From positions 1-64,000 of the forward strand of contig DATKAB010000006.1 of NCBI GenBank assembly GCA_035498555.1: 64,000 nt of DNA. Reading direction: 5' to 3'. This document shows, in pieces, positions 38,841 through 48,023 of the stretch. Each line of letters starts with the position of its first letter. Positions within the stretch are counted from its first letter, which is position 1. Made by a program: the position numbers and the translations under genes. The DNA is from Candidatus Sulfotelmatobacter sp. (GTDB lineage Bacteria > Eisenbacteria > RBG-16-71-46). Under the pieces are notes generated by a model. The model ran no database searches, was not told the origin of the DNA, and was given only the letters and a program-made list of their open reading frames with translations.

Positions 38841-40222
38841 GCCGGCGGGGCGGCGTCTTCCCGTGCATGCCCGGGCTCGCGATGACGCTCCTCGCGCTGG
38901 TGCTGGTGAGCGCTCCGGCCCTCGCCCAGGCGAGCCGCGATTCGCTCGGCGCGACGGCCGACAGCTCGCTCGCGCGCTACCTGCAGTCGCTGCGCGACTC
39001 GACCGATCTGTATTTCGCCGGCAGCGCGCCGCCGGTCGACACCACCGGACTCGACAGCGCGCAGGCGTTCGCCTTCGCGCATCCGGGCAGGCACTATCAG
39101 TCGCACCGGCTCAGCTTCGGGGCGTGGCCGTGGGTGGGCTTCAATCGCGTGGACGGACCCCGCTACGGCGCGGGTGCGAGCTTCGGCCGGCGCGGCTGGA
39201 TCGGTGAATTCACCGGCAAGGTCGCCTACGCCGTCGGCCCCGACACCTGGCTCGGCTCGGGACGCTGGGACAAATGGCTGCGTGAAGGAACGCGCCGCTG
39301 GAAGTTCTCGATCGAAGCCGGTCGGCTCACCGCGCTCATGAATCGTGATCGCGTCGATCCCTACTTCAGCGAGCTGCAGGGCTTGCTGACCGGCAACGAC
39401 ACCCAGCGCTACCTGCGCCGTGACGGCCTGGAGGCCGCGGTCGCGGTGGCGCATCCAGCGTGGCGCGGCGCCGTGACGTTTCGTGACCAGCTCGAGTCGC
39501 CGCTTCCGGTGACGGCGAGCTGGAGCCTCACCGACGATCCGCTCACGGTGCCCGACAACCTGCCGGCGACGCGCGCGCGCGTCCACGAGCTGGGTTACTC
39601 GCTGGCGATGCGCGTCCCGCTCACCAACTTCACCGCCGAGGGCGGCTACTGGTCATCGAGCCATTCGATCGGCAGCAGTCTTGAATACCGCCGCGCGCGC
39701 GTCGCGCTGGGCGGCGACATCGGGCTCGGCCGCTGGTTCGCGCTCATCCCGCAGGCGGCCTACGGCCATGCGACCGGCGAGGCCGTGCCGCAGGAAGCGT
39801 TCTTCCTCGGCGGCACGACCTCGCTCCGCTCGATCCACGGCGACACCTACGGGGGCACCGGCGTCGCGCTGGCGCGGCTCGATCTGTACGAGATGCCCGA
39901 CATCCTCGAGGTGCTGCACCTTCCGCATCCCGCGATGACGCCGATCCAGCTCGCGGCGTTCGTCGCCACCGGCTCGGTGTGGGGCACCGATCCCTACGGT
40001 GGGCCGCCGCGTGAGGGCGGCGACTGGCCGGACAAGGACGACTTCATCGGCGACGCGGGAGTCTCGGTTCTCTACCGGCCCGGGCTTCCCGATCCGGCGG
40101 CGTATCTCAAGATCAACTGGGGTTGGCGCCTCGGCCCGGGCGGAGGCAACTATCTGGTCTCGGTCGCCTATTCGCATGCCGTGGATCTGGTCCGCCGCGT
40201 CGCCGCGGACGACGACCAGTAG
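38837..40222 (+). CDS. D15/BamA-type outer-membrane barrel protein
   Basis: The ATG at 38837 overlaps the previous stop and opens a 461-residue frame with a signal peptide ending APALAQA. The second half reads as the bacterial surface antigen D15 barrel: AFFLGGTTSLRSIHGDTYGG (the R-G/S-x-x-G-like strand), AYLKINWGWRLGPGGGNYLV and repeated alternating strands. It lacks visible POTRA repeats, so it is too short for BamA itself. Probable role: a modest-size barrel used with the coupled beta protein upstream. It faces the FG-GAP gene tail to tail, 21 nt apart. Confidence 0.7.
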   Translation: MSRRGGVFPCMPGLAMTLLALVLVSAPALAQASRDSLGATADSSLARYLQSLRDSTDLYFAGSAPPVDTTGLDSAQAFAFAHPGRHYQSHRLSFGAWPWVGFNRVDGPRYGAGASFGRRGWIGEFTGKVAYAVGPDTWLGSGRWDKWLREGTRRWKFSIEAGRLTALMNRDRVDPYFSELQGLLTGNDTQRYLRRDGLEAAVAVAHPAWRGAVTFRDQLESPLPVTASWSLTDDPLTVPDNLPATRARVHELGYSLAMRVPLTNFTAEGGYWSSSHSIGSSLEYRRARVALGGDIGLGRWFALIPQAAYGHATGEAVPQEAFFLGGTTSLRSIHGDTYGGTGVALARLDLYEMPDILEVLHLPHPAMTPIQLAAFVATGSVWGTDPYGGPPREGGDWPDKDDFIGDAGVSVLYRPGLPDPAAYLKINWGWRLGPGGGNYLVSVAYSHAVDLVRRVAADDDQ

Positions 40223-40243
40223 CCGGGGCGCGACGCGCGCCTC

Positions 40244-42442
40244 TCAGCGCAGCACCAGCACGCGCCGCACGTCGCCGCGACGCCCTTCCACCTGGAACTG
40301 GCAGAAGTAGAGCCCCGGCGGCGCCGGCACGCCGCGGTCGTCGGCCAGATCCCAGCGCACGCTGTGGGCGCCGGGTTGAAAATCCAGCGTGCCGAGCCTT
40401 CGAACCAGCCGTCCGGTGAGATCGTGGATCGAGAGCGAGACACGCGCGGCGCGCGTCATGTGGATCGGAATCGTCACCGACTTGCGCGCCGGCGATGGAT
40501 AGGGCGCCCCCATCTGGATGGCGCGCTCGGGAGTCGCCGGGGGCGCGCTCGCCACGCTCGCCACTCCGAGGTCGCCGAGCTCGACGGTTCCATTCTTCCG
40601 GACGGTGATCACCGGCCGAATCAGGTTGCGGGGCTCGATCCGGCCGAGCAGAGGATTCACCAGCGAGTCCACCACCAGCCGCGAGCCCGGCGGGCTCGGG
40701 AACACGACCTCGAGCGCATAGCTTCCGGACGAGAGGCCGCCGAAGCGGACCGGATACTCGTCTTGCGAGAGATAGCCCGAGCCGCCGTCCACCACCCTCA
40801 CCTGCTGGAATCCGGGCGGTCCATCCAGCGGCTTCAGGCGCACGGTCGCGCCGTACTCCGTCTGAGCTCCCCCTTCGTCGAGCACGTTCACCTGCAGGAT
40901 CGCGCCGTCGATGCCCGGCCTCGATTGCAATTGGTTCCGATACAGCTCGCGATTCCAGCCGTCGCCCACCACCAGATCCACGTCGCCATCGCGATCGAAG
41001 TCGGCCCACGCCGCCATGTCCGGAATCACGTGCACCTGATCGAACAACGAATCGCGAACGAAGGTGCCGTCGCCCTGATTGAGCATCAGGCAGGCGTCCT
41101 TCCAGTCGCGGATCAGGTAGAGGTCCAGATCACCGTCTCCGTCCACGTCGGCCCAGTTGTCGCCCCACGCCAGGGCGTCGGCGGAAATCCCGGAGCTGGC
41201 GGTGACTTCCGTGAAATGGCCGTTGTCGTTCCGGAACAGATGCGGCCCGTCTTCGGCCCGGACGAACAGGTCGAGATCGCCGTCCTGATCGATGTCCTGG
41301 AAGCTGCAACCTTCGTCGAAGAGAATCGGCAGGCCGACGGCCTCGCGAACGTCGGTGAAATGCCCGGTGCCGTCGTTCTGGAACAGGTGACTCGCCGTGT
41401 AGAGGTCGAGGTAGCCGTCGTTGTTCCAGTCCACCGCCACCGCGCCCTCGGGCCGCAGCTCGGCGGGAATGTTGGCCAGCGCGACGCCAGACTCCAGGGT
41501 GACGTCGGTGAACGTGCCGTCGCCGTTGTTGTGATAGAGGAAGCTCTGGAACGGGTAGATGAACGAGTAGTAGGGAATGAACAGGTCCGGCCAGCCGTCG
41601 CCGTCGAAGTCGCCCCACACCGCCGTCTCGCCCGAGGCGACGATGTTCATGCCTTGAGACGGCGCGATGTCGACGAAGCCGGCCGGGCCGTCGTTGCGAA
41701 GCAGCCGCGTCGGCGTTGGTTCGCCTCCGTCGACGCCGGAATAACCCACCAGCACCAGATCGAGGTCGCCGTCACGATCGAAATCGCACCATGCGGCGCC
41801 GTGATAGTTGCCGGCGGCGAGCAGGTCCCGGAAGCCGGGAATCTCGTGAAAGACTCCGTCCGGGCCGTTCTCAAACAGGGGCAGGTCGGGGTAGCCGTCG
41901 CCATTGAAGTCGCCCCATGCGTCGGGCAGCGTGCCGTCGGCATATCGCGTGAACCCGGCGTCGATGTGCTGGAACGTGGTGCGCTCGTCGTTGTCGATGA
42001 ATCCGTACGCCACGCTGTCGTCGACCACGGCCCCGATCGCGTGTGACAGCCGGACACGCATCCACTCGTTGCCCTCGAAGATCGTGTCGCCCTTCACCTC
42101 GACGATCAGATCGCTCACGGTGTCGCCGGGCGCGAGGCTCAGGAGACCACTCGATTGGACGTAGTCGCTGTCGGCCACCGTGGCGGTGCCGTCCTCGGTC
42201 GCGAACTCCGCGGTGACCAGGGAGTCGGAGGACGGCGCGAGTTGGACGTGGAAGATGAGGTAGCTGTATCCCGAGTCGCCCTCGAGCACGCGCGCGCCCT
42301 GGATGGACAGATGCGGTGTCGGATCATCGGGCAGCGTTCCGGCCCGCGCGCTCGCGGGCGCGAACGCCAGCCAGATCAGCAGAGCGGCAGACTCGAGACG
42401 CCGGGGTCGGCAACGCTCGGGGGAGCACGGCCCTCGATCCAT
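40244..42442 (-). CDS. FG-GAP/VCBS repeat protein with FlgD-like sorting domain
   Basis: The 732-residue exported protein has a signal peptide, a Calx-beta domain (about 50-150, FATEDGTATVADSDYV), and about seven FG-GAP/VCBS repeats with Ca2+-loop D-x-D-x-D-G motifs (GDFNGDGYPDLPLF, DFDRDGDLDLVLVG, GDFDGDGWPDLFIP, DIDQDGDLDLFVRA, DVDGDGDLDLYLIR). A short UnbV-like part follows, and the end is a FlgD/T9SS-like domain (ARVSLSIHDLTGRLVRRLG, then GLYFCQFQVEG). Repeats form integrin-like propellers that bind Ca2+. It is probably a cell-surface adhesin or a secreted binding protein; the ligand is unknown. Confidence 0.88.
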   Translation of the reverse strand: MDRGPCSPERCRPRRLESAALLIWLAFAPASARAGTLPDDPTPHLSIQGARVLEGDSGYSYLIFHVQLAPSSDSLVTAEFATEDGTATVADSDYVQSSGLLSLAPGDTVSDLIVEVKGDTIFEGNEWMRVRLSHAIGAVVDDSVAYGFIDNDERTTFQHIDAGFTRYADGTLPDAWGDFNGDGYPDLPLFENGPDGVFHEIPGFRDLLAAGNYHGAAWCDFDRDGDLDLVLVGYSGVDGGEPTPTRLLRNDGPAGFVDIAPSQGMNIVASGETAVWGDFDGDGWPDLFIPYYSFIYPFQSFLYHNNGDGTFTDVTLESGVALANIPAELRPEGAVAVDWNNDGYLDLYTASHLFQNDGTGHFTDVREAVGLPILFDEGCSFQDIDQDGDLDLFVRAEDGPHLFRNDNGHFTEVTASSGISADALAWGDNWADVDGDGDLDLYLIRDWKDACLMLNQGDGTFVRDSLFDQVHVIPDMAAWADFDRDGDVDLVVGDGWNRELYRNQLQSRPGIDGAILQVNVLDEGGAQTEYGATVRLKPLDGPPGFQQVRVVDGGSGYLSQDEYPVRFGGLSSGSYALEVVFPSPPGSRLVVDSLVNPLLGRIEPRNLIRPVITVRKNGTVELGDLGVASVASAPPATPERAIQMGAPYPSPARKSVTIPIHMTRAARVSLSIHDLTGRLVRRLGTLDFQPGAHSVRWDLADDRGVPAPPGLYFCQFQVEGRRGDVRRVLVLR

Positions 42443-42585
42443 CGAATCTCCACGCGACCTTCGGGTCAGGCGGGGTTTCCTTCCCGTGCGCGATCGTCCT
42501 GATCGCGGCGCATACCAAACAACCTACATCAATTGCCGCAAGGGATTCGCCGGGAAGCGCGAATGCCACAAAATTGCAACAAAGC

Positions 42586-42613
42586 GCCCCCGACGGATTG
42601 CTCCGCCGGGGGC
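42586..42613 (-). terminator. Rho-independent terminator for the small secreted protein gene
   Basis: A 12-position stem (GCCCCCG-A-CGGA with TCCG-C-CGGGGGC, one A-C mismatch) with loop TTGC, read on the minus strand, is followed by GCTTTGTTGCAATTTTG. It lies 114 nt after the stop at 42727. The rest of 42443-42726 shows no gene I can support. Confidence 0.65.
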
Positions 42614-42726
42614 ATCGCCGCCGCAGCCGACCCGTCCCCTTGCCCTGGCACCTTTGCGGGGCGGCGCGTCGGACGTTTGAAACTCGAGGCCGGCTCGAAC
42701 CGATCGGCGAGCCGGCCCGGCTGGAT

Positions 42727-43053
42727 CTACATCACGCGCGTACGGGCGTTGTGCTTCTTCCGATAGATCTTGCTGCTCTGATGATTCTGAGCGGCGGTGA
42801 TGCGCGCGCGTTCGCGCGGCGTCACCACGCCGTCCGCCTTCGCACGGCGTTCCACGCGATTCACGTGGCGCTGTCCGGCGCGCAGATTGGCCGCTTCGCC
42901 GCGGGTGAGCTGTCCGCTGTGCACGCCTTCGCGGATGCGAGCATGCTGATTGGCCTTGCGGGCGTCGATGCCGGGCGTCGAGTCGGCGAGCGCGAGGCTC
43001 GCCAGGGTCGCCATCGCCGCGGCGAACAGGACGATCATCAGGGTGCGCTTCAT
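42727..43053 (-). CDS. small secreted basic protein of unknown function
   Basis: GGAGGAG lies 5 nt before the ATG. The 108-residue product has a signal peptide (1-23) and a charged helical mature part: ARIREGVHSGQLTRGEAANL, AKADGVVTPRERARITAAQN and SSKIYRKKHNARTR. This R-I-x-x-G-V-x-S-G-x-L-T-x-x-E-A pattern recurs in many bacterial periplasmic proteins of unknown role; the T-x-x-E and D-G-x-x-T-x-x-E spacing is EF-hand-like. A terminator-like hairpin follows at 42586-42613. Confidence 0.7.
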   Translation of the reverse strand: MKRTLMIVLFAAAMATLASLALADSTPGIDARKANQHARIREGVHSGQLTRGEAANLRAGQRHVNRVERRAKADGVVTPRERARITAAQNHQSSKIYRKKHNARTRVM

Positions 43054-43425
43054 GGTCTCCTCCGTCAGGGGCGTTGGCCCCGTTTGAGGCGTCGGCTGGG
43101 AGCGCGGCCGTCGCGCATGCTGTCGTGCTACGCCGGGAGACAGGAGCAGTGTGCGTGCCGGGGGCCGCCATCGGCGCCCGCGATCTCGCCGCCGCAGCGA
43201 CTTAGGGAACTCACTGGGCGGAATTTCCCGGCCGTTTGTGGCCCGGGTGTCCGCACCGGTTCACTGCTCGTGGCGCCCGCTGCACGCGCGGGGGCAGTTT
43301 GAAGGCCTTCCCTGCAAATCGCGGAGGATCTTGACGGATTCTGCAACACGTCCAAGCGCCCGGGCGTAAGCTCCACCTGTCGCGCGCCCCGCCGGGGCGC
43401 TCCTTTCTCATTTCCGAGGTGTCCG
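43054..43425. promoter_or_regulatory. divergent intergenic region with terminator-like hairpin before the ABC genes
   Basis: The stretch of 372 nt has no convincing gene. Near its right end, GCGCCCC-GCC-GGGGCGC (43384-43400, 7-bp stem, 3-nt loop) is followed by TCCTTTCTCATTT (43401-43413), terminator-like and only 25 nt before the ATG of the ABC ATPase. No rightward gene lies upstream that would need termination, so attenuation of the ABC operon is possible. A 12-codon frame (TTG 43331 to TAA 43369) precedes the hairpin but its GGAGG is only 3 nt away, so I do not call it. Confidence 0.4.
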
Positions 43426-44382
43426 ATGCTCGAGATTCGCGGTCTCGTGAAGGTCTATCCCGGCCCGGTCGCCGCTCTGCAGGGCGTCGATCTCGACATT
43501 CCTCTCGGCATGTTTGGACTGCTCGGTCCCAACGGCGCCGGCAAGACCACGTTCATGCGCATCCTGGCCGGACTGCTCGAACCCACCTCGGGTTCGGTCC
43601 GGCTCGACGATCACGACGTCATCGCCGACCCGCAATGGCTGCGCGCCCGGCTCGGCTATCTGCCCCAGGAATTCGGCTTCTATCCGCACCTCTCCGGCGA
43701 ACAAATGTTGCTCCACCTCTTGAAGCTCAAGGGCGTGAGCTCGCCCGGTGGATTGAAGAAGCTGGCGGGCGAGCTGCTCGAGCGGGTCAATCTCTCGTTC
43801 GCGGCCCGGCGCGCCGTGCGTTCGTACTCGGGCGGCATGCGCCAGCGCCTCGGCATCGCGCAGGCGATCGCCGGCAATCCGCGGCTGGTGATCGTGGACG
43901 AACCGACCGCCGGGCTCGATCCCGAGGAGCGGCTGCGCTTCTACCACCTGCTCGCCGAGCTGGCCGAAGACCGCACTGTGGTGCTCTCCACCCACATCGT
44001 CGAGGACGTCGCGGTGCTCTGCCCGCAATTCGCGGTGATCCGCGCCGGGCGCCTGGTGGCGATGACCACGCCACGCTCGGCGCGCGAGGCGATCCAGGGA
44101 TCGATCTTCGAGGGCACGGTGCCGCCGGCCGAACTGCCCGAGCTGCGCCGCACACACGCCGTGACGCAGGCGGTGCTGGTCGAGGGCCGTCACCGGGTGC
44201 GCGTGCACGCGCCGCACGGCGAGGCGCCGGCCGGCTTCGAGGCCGTGGCGCCGACGCTCGAGGACGCCTACCTGGTGCTGATGCGCGGCGAGGGGAGTCT
44301 GAATCCGCTCGCCGGCCGCAATGGCTCGGGCGCAGCGTCTCCGACGCGCGTCGAAACGGCGCGCGTCGAGGTCCGCTCGTGA
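43426..44382 (+). CDS. ABC transporter ATP-binding protein
   Basis: The 318-residue protein has all nucleotide-binding motifs: Walker A GPNGAGKTTFMR, Q-loop LGYLPQEFGFYP, signature YSGGMRQRLGIAQ, Walker B LVIVDEPTAGLD and the H-loop VVLSTHIVEDVA. It resembles the CcmA/NatA-like ABC-2 subunits. The GTG of the permease overlaps its stop (GTGA), so it powers the permease-M1 fusion next door. Substrate unknown; the attached peptidase suggests peptide export or envelope maintenance. GAGGTG precedes its ATG. Confidence 0.9.
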   Translation: MLEIRGLVKVYPGPVAALQGVDLDIPLGMFGLLGPNGAGKTTFMRILAGLLEPTSGSVRLDDHDVIADPQWLRARLGYLPQEFGFYPHLSGEQMLLHLLKLKGVSSPGGLKKLAGELLERVNLSFAARRAVRSYSGGMRQRLGIAQAIAGNPRLVIVDEPTAGLDPEERLRFYHLLAELAEDRTVVLSTHIVEDVAVLCPQFAVIRAGRLVAMTTPRSAREAIQGSIFEGTVPPAELPELRRTHAVTQAVLVEGRHRVRVHAPHGEAPAGFEAVAPTLEDAYLVLMRGEGSLNPLAGRNGSGAASPTRVETARVEVRS

Positions 44383-47300
44383 GCGCTCCGCGCTGGCTGG
44401 AAGTCGCCGCGCAGGACCTGCGTCACAACCTGCGGCGGCCCCTGTTCTGGGTGCAAATCGTGATCCTGGCGTTTTTCCTCTCGTCCCTCGCCGGCGGACA
44501 CGCCAGCATTGGCTCGGGCGACGCGCGGGTCGGTGGCACCAAGGCCTGGATCAATTCCGAGTTCGCGAACGCGCAACTCGTGATCCTGTTCTACGCCGCG
44601 ATCTACGTGTTCTTCATCTCGGTGGGCGCCGGGATGACCCTGATCCGCGACGACGAGCTGAAGGTTGGAGAGCTCCTGCACGCCACGCAGCTCACGCCCG
44701 CCGAGTACACGTGGGGCAAGTACCTGGCGGTGGTGGTGAGCTTCGGCGGAATCCTGGCCGCTCAGATCCTGCTGCAGATCTTCTTCAATCACGCGGTGCC
44801 GCACGGCGCGAACGCGGAATACATCGGGCCCTTGAATCTCGCCGCCTACCTGCGGCCGGCGATCGTCTTCGGCCTCCCGGCACTGATCCTGTTCACCGGC
44901 ACCTGCTTTGCGGTCGGCGGACTCACGCGGCAGCCGGTGCTGGTCTTCGCGCTCCCGATCGCGGTGCTGGTGCTGGGCCTCGGCTTCCTGTGGGACTGGT
45001 CGCCGGCGTGGCTTTCGCCGGCGGTGAACAAGATCCTCCAGTTCGCGGATCTCACCGGCTATCGCTGGCTCAAGGAGACCTATCTCAACGTCGACCGCGG
45101 CGTGGCCTACTACAACCGGGCGCCGGTCCGCCTCGACCTGATGATGGTCGCCCAGCGACTCGTGGCGCTCGCGGTCGGCCTTGGCAGCGTGTTCCTGGTG
45201 CAGCGCAAGATCGCCGGTGCGGTGCGCGGCGCGGCACTGAGCCGGCGCGCGAAGGCGGTGTCGGTCGCCACTGTCGAGGCCACGGCGAGCGCCGAGCCCG
45301 CGTTCCTGTCGGCGCTCCGCATGCAGTCGGGCGCGCCGGCGTTCGTGGCCAGCACGCTCGAGGTCGCGCGCACCGAGCTCAAGCTGCTCGGCCGCCATCC
45401 CGGCCTTTACCTGTTCGTGCCGCTCATCCTCGTCCAGATCTTCGGCGGCCTGGTGTCGGTCGGCGCCTTCGACACACCGTTGCTCCAGACGCCCGGCTAC
45501 CTGGCGGTCGGCAACATGAACACGCTGACGCTGCTGATCAGCATGGTGATCCTGTTCTACACCACCGAATCGCTGCAGCGGGAGAGCAGCACGGGTCTCG
45601 GCTCGATCGCCTATTCCACGCCGCTCCGCACCGGCGCGATGCTCACCGGAAAATCGATCGCCAACGCGCTGCTCGGCACCGCGATCGTGATCGCCGCGCT
45701 GATCGGCTGTGCGATCGTGCTGGCGATCGAGGGCAAGGTCGCCTTCGACATTCGCCCGTTCGCGCTGGTCTGGGGCCTGCTGCTGCTGCCGACCTTCGCG
45801 TTCTGGACGGCGTTCGTGGGCACCGTCTACTCGGCGACCTCGAGCCGCACCGCCACCTATTCGATCGGGCTGGCCGCCATGGCGCTCACCGGCTGGTTCC
45901 AGTTCCGCGGCAAGATGAACTGGGTCGCCAACTGGGATCTGTGGAGCGCGACCCGCTGGAGCGACATCAGCTTCCTGCAGCTCGACGGCACCGCGCTGCT
46001 GCTCAATCGCATCCTGGTGCTCGGCCTCACCGCGTTCTTCATCGCGCTCACCGTGAAATTCTTCCCGCGTCGCGAACGGGACGCGACCCGCAACGTGCAG
46101 CGGCTGCAGCCCGCGCTCCTCGGGCGCGAGGCACTGGCGCTGTCACCGTGGCTGGTGGTCCCGCTCGCCGCCGGCGTGGCGCTGGCGTTGATGGTCACCA
46201 ACGGCTGGGAAGGCGCCGCGGCCAAGAAGCTGGCGCGCGACTACTGGAAGAAGAACGTGCTGACCTGGCGCGACGCGCCGCTGCCCTCGATCGGATTCGC
46301 CGATCTCGACGTGGCGCTCGAGCCCGAGAAGCGCTGGGTGAAGAGCCGGGGAAGCTACCAGCTGATCAATCGCACCGGCGCACCGCTCCAGGCGATTCCG
46401 CTCTCGCGCGGCCTCGACTGGAAGAAGACCGAATGGACTCTGAACGGCAAGCCGGCGAAGCCCGAGGATCGTGCCGGACTGTGCGTGTTCTGGCCCGAGC
46501 AGCCGCTGGCGCCCGGCGACAGCGTTCGCATCGGCTGGTCGTTCGAGGCCGAAGAACCGAATGGAATCAGCAAGAACGGCGCGGGCCTGATGGAGTTCGT
46601 GATGCCGTCGAGCGTCGTGCTCACCGGCTTCAGCAGCGCCAATCTCGCGCCGTACCTCGGCTACGAGCCGTCGATCGGCGTCGAGGAAGACAAGAACAAG
46701 GCCGACCCCAAAGAATACGCCGACAACTTCTACGTGGGCGTCACCCGCGCCGGCATGGCGATGGCCGAGGACTGGTACAACACGCGCATGCGCGTCACGG
46801 TGCCGGCCGGCTGGCAGGTCAACGCGACCGGCGAGTGCGTGAGCGATTCGACACACGCGGGTCATCGCGTCACCGAGTGGCGGACCGACCACCCGGTGCG
46901 CATCTTCAACCTGGTCGCGGGCCACTGGAAGGAGAAGCGCGGCGACGGCGTGGTGGTCGATTACGACCCGCGACACACCTATAACGTGGACGAGATGCTC
47001 GAGGCGCTGCAGGGCGCGCGGCGCTGGTACGGCGAATGGTTTGCGCCGTTCCCGTGGCGCGAGCTGCGACTCAGCGAGTTCGCGGGACTCGCCAGCTACG
47101 CCCAGGGCTCACCCGGCAACATCACGTTCTCCGAGAACATCGGCTTCCTGACGCAGAGCAAGCCCGAAGCCAACGCCGCGTTCTGGATCACCGCGCACGA
47201 ATCGGCGCACCAGTGGTGGCCGAACATCGCGATGATCGGCGAGGGCCCGGGCGGGGACGTGCTGTCGGAGGGCATGGCGCACTTCTGCACCATCCTGCTC

Positions 47301-48023
47301 ACCGAGCAGGTGAAGGGACTCGAGCAGCGCATCGCCTTCTGCAAGAACATCGAGACGCGCTACGGCCGCACCCGGCGCAGCAATTCCGAGCGGCCGCTGG
47401 TCAAGGTGAACGGCGAGCTACCCGGCGACAGCCGCATCATCTACGACAAGGGCGGTTGGGCGCTGTGGATGCTGTTCCAGCTCATGGGCCGCGAGAACGG
47501 ACTGAGCGCACAGCGGGACTACATCGAGACCTATCGCAACAGCCGCGATCATCCGGTGCTGCAGGACTACCTCGCGGTCATGCGCCGGCACGCGCCCGAC
47601 ACCACCGCGTTCGACGCCTACGTGAAGCAGTGGTTCTACTCGGTGGTGGTGCCGCAATACCTGATCAGCGACGCCGCCGTCGCGCGCGATGGCGATCGCT
47701 GGAAGGTGACCGCGCGCGTCAGGAACGTCGGCACCGGGGTCATGCCGATCGAGGTGGCGGCCGCCGCCGGCGACCGCTTCCCGCACGGGGCCGGCAGGCA
47801 CGAGGCCTATCGCGACGCCCGCACCACGTTGACGCTGGCGGCCGGCGAGGAGAAACCGGTGACCCTGTCATGCGACTTCGCGCCCGATCGGGTGCTGATG
47901 GATCCCGACGTGCGCGTGATGATGCTGGAGCGACAGAAGGCCGAAGTGAAGGTGAGCGCGCCGCACGCGGCGGCGCCGGCGACGGCCGCCCGAGCCACGA
48001 AGCGGCCGCTCAGGGAATCGTGA
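44379..48023 (+). CDS. ABC-2 permease fused to M1 zinc aminopeptidase
   Basis: One continuous frame of 1214 residues from GTG 44379. Residues about 1-270 and 310-560 are two ABC-2-type membrane halves of about six helices each; a further helix near 590 leads into an M1 peptidase-type domain (about 620-1214). The zinc motif is His940-Glu941-x-x-His944 (TAHESAHQWW), and Glu964 in DVLSEGMAHF, 19 residues after His944, fits the third ligand in this fused family; classical M1 enzymes have 18. FSENIGF corresponds to the G-x-M-E-N substrate loop. The enzyme part should lie on the periplasmic side. It converges with phzF, overlapping by 14 nt. Confidence 0.87.
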   Translation: MSAPRWLEVAAQDLRHNLRRPLFWVQIVILAFFLSSLAGGHASIGSGDARVGGTKAWINSEFANAQLVILFYAAIYVFFISVGAGMTLIRDDELKVGELLHATQLTPAEYTWGKYLAVVVSFGGILAAQILLQIFFNHAVPHGANAEYIGPLNLAAYLRPAIVFGLPALILFTGTCFAVGGLTRQPVLVFALPIAVLVLGLGFLWDWSPAWLSPAVNKILQFADLTGYRWLKETYLNVDRGVAYYNRAPVRLDLMMVAQRLVALAVGLGSVFLVQRKIAGAVRGAALSRRAKAVSVATVEATASAEPAFLSALRMQSGAPAFVASTLEVARTELKLLGRHPGLYLFVPLILVQIFGGLVSVGAFDTPLLQTPGYLAVGNMNTLTLLISMVILFYTTESLQRESSTGLGSIAYSTPLRTGAMLTGKSIANALLGTAIVIAALIGCAIVLAIEGKVAFDIRPFALVWGLLLLPTFAFWTAFVGTVYSATSSRTATYSIGLAAMALTGWFQFRGKMNWVANWDLWSATRWSDISFLQLDGTALLLNRILVLGLTAFFIALTVKFFPRRERDATRNVQRLQPALLGREALALSPWLVVPLAAGVALALMVTNGWEGAAAKKLARDYWKKNVLTWRDAPLPSIGFADLDVALEPEKRWVKSRGSYQLINRTGAPLQAIPLSRGLDWKKTEWTLNGKPAKPEDRAGLCVFWPEQPLAPGDSVRIGWSFEAEEPNGISKNGAGLMEFVMPSSVVLTGFSSANLAPYLGYEPSIGVEEDKNKADPKEYADNFYVGVTRAGMAMAEDWYNTRMRVTVPAGWQVNATGECVSDSTHAGHRVTEWRTDHPVRIFNLVAGHWKEKRGDGVVVDYDPRHTYNVDEMLEALQGARRWYGEWFAPFPWRELRLSEFAGLASYAQGSPGNITFSENIGFLTQSKPEANAAFWITAHESAHQWWPNIAMIGEGPGGDVLSEGMAHFCTILLTEQVKGLEQRIAFCKNIETRYGRTRRSNSERPLVKVNGELPGDSRIIYDKGGWALWMLFQLMGRENGLSAQRDYIETYRNSRDHPVLQDYLAVMRRHAPDTTAFDAYVKQWFYSVVVPQYLISDAAVARDGDRWKVTARVRNVGTGVMPIEVAAAAGDRFPHGAGRHEAYRDARTTLTLAAGEEKPVTLSCDFAPDRVLMDPDVRVMMLERQKAEVKVSAPHAAAPATAARATKRPLRES

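Noticed and set aside
43331-43369. 12-codon TTG leader before the ABC operon hairpin
   Set aside because: GGAGG lies only 3 nt from the TTG and the codons show no amino-acid bias linked to the operon.
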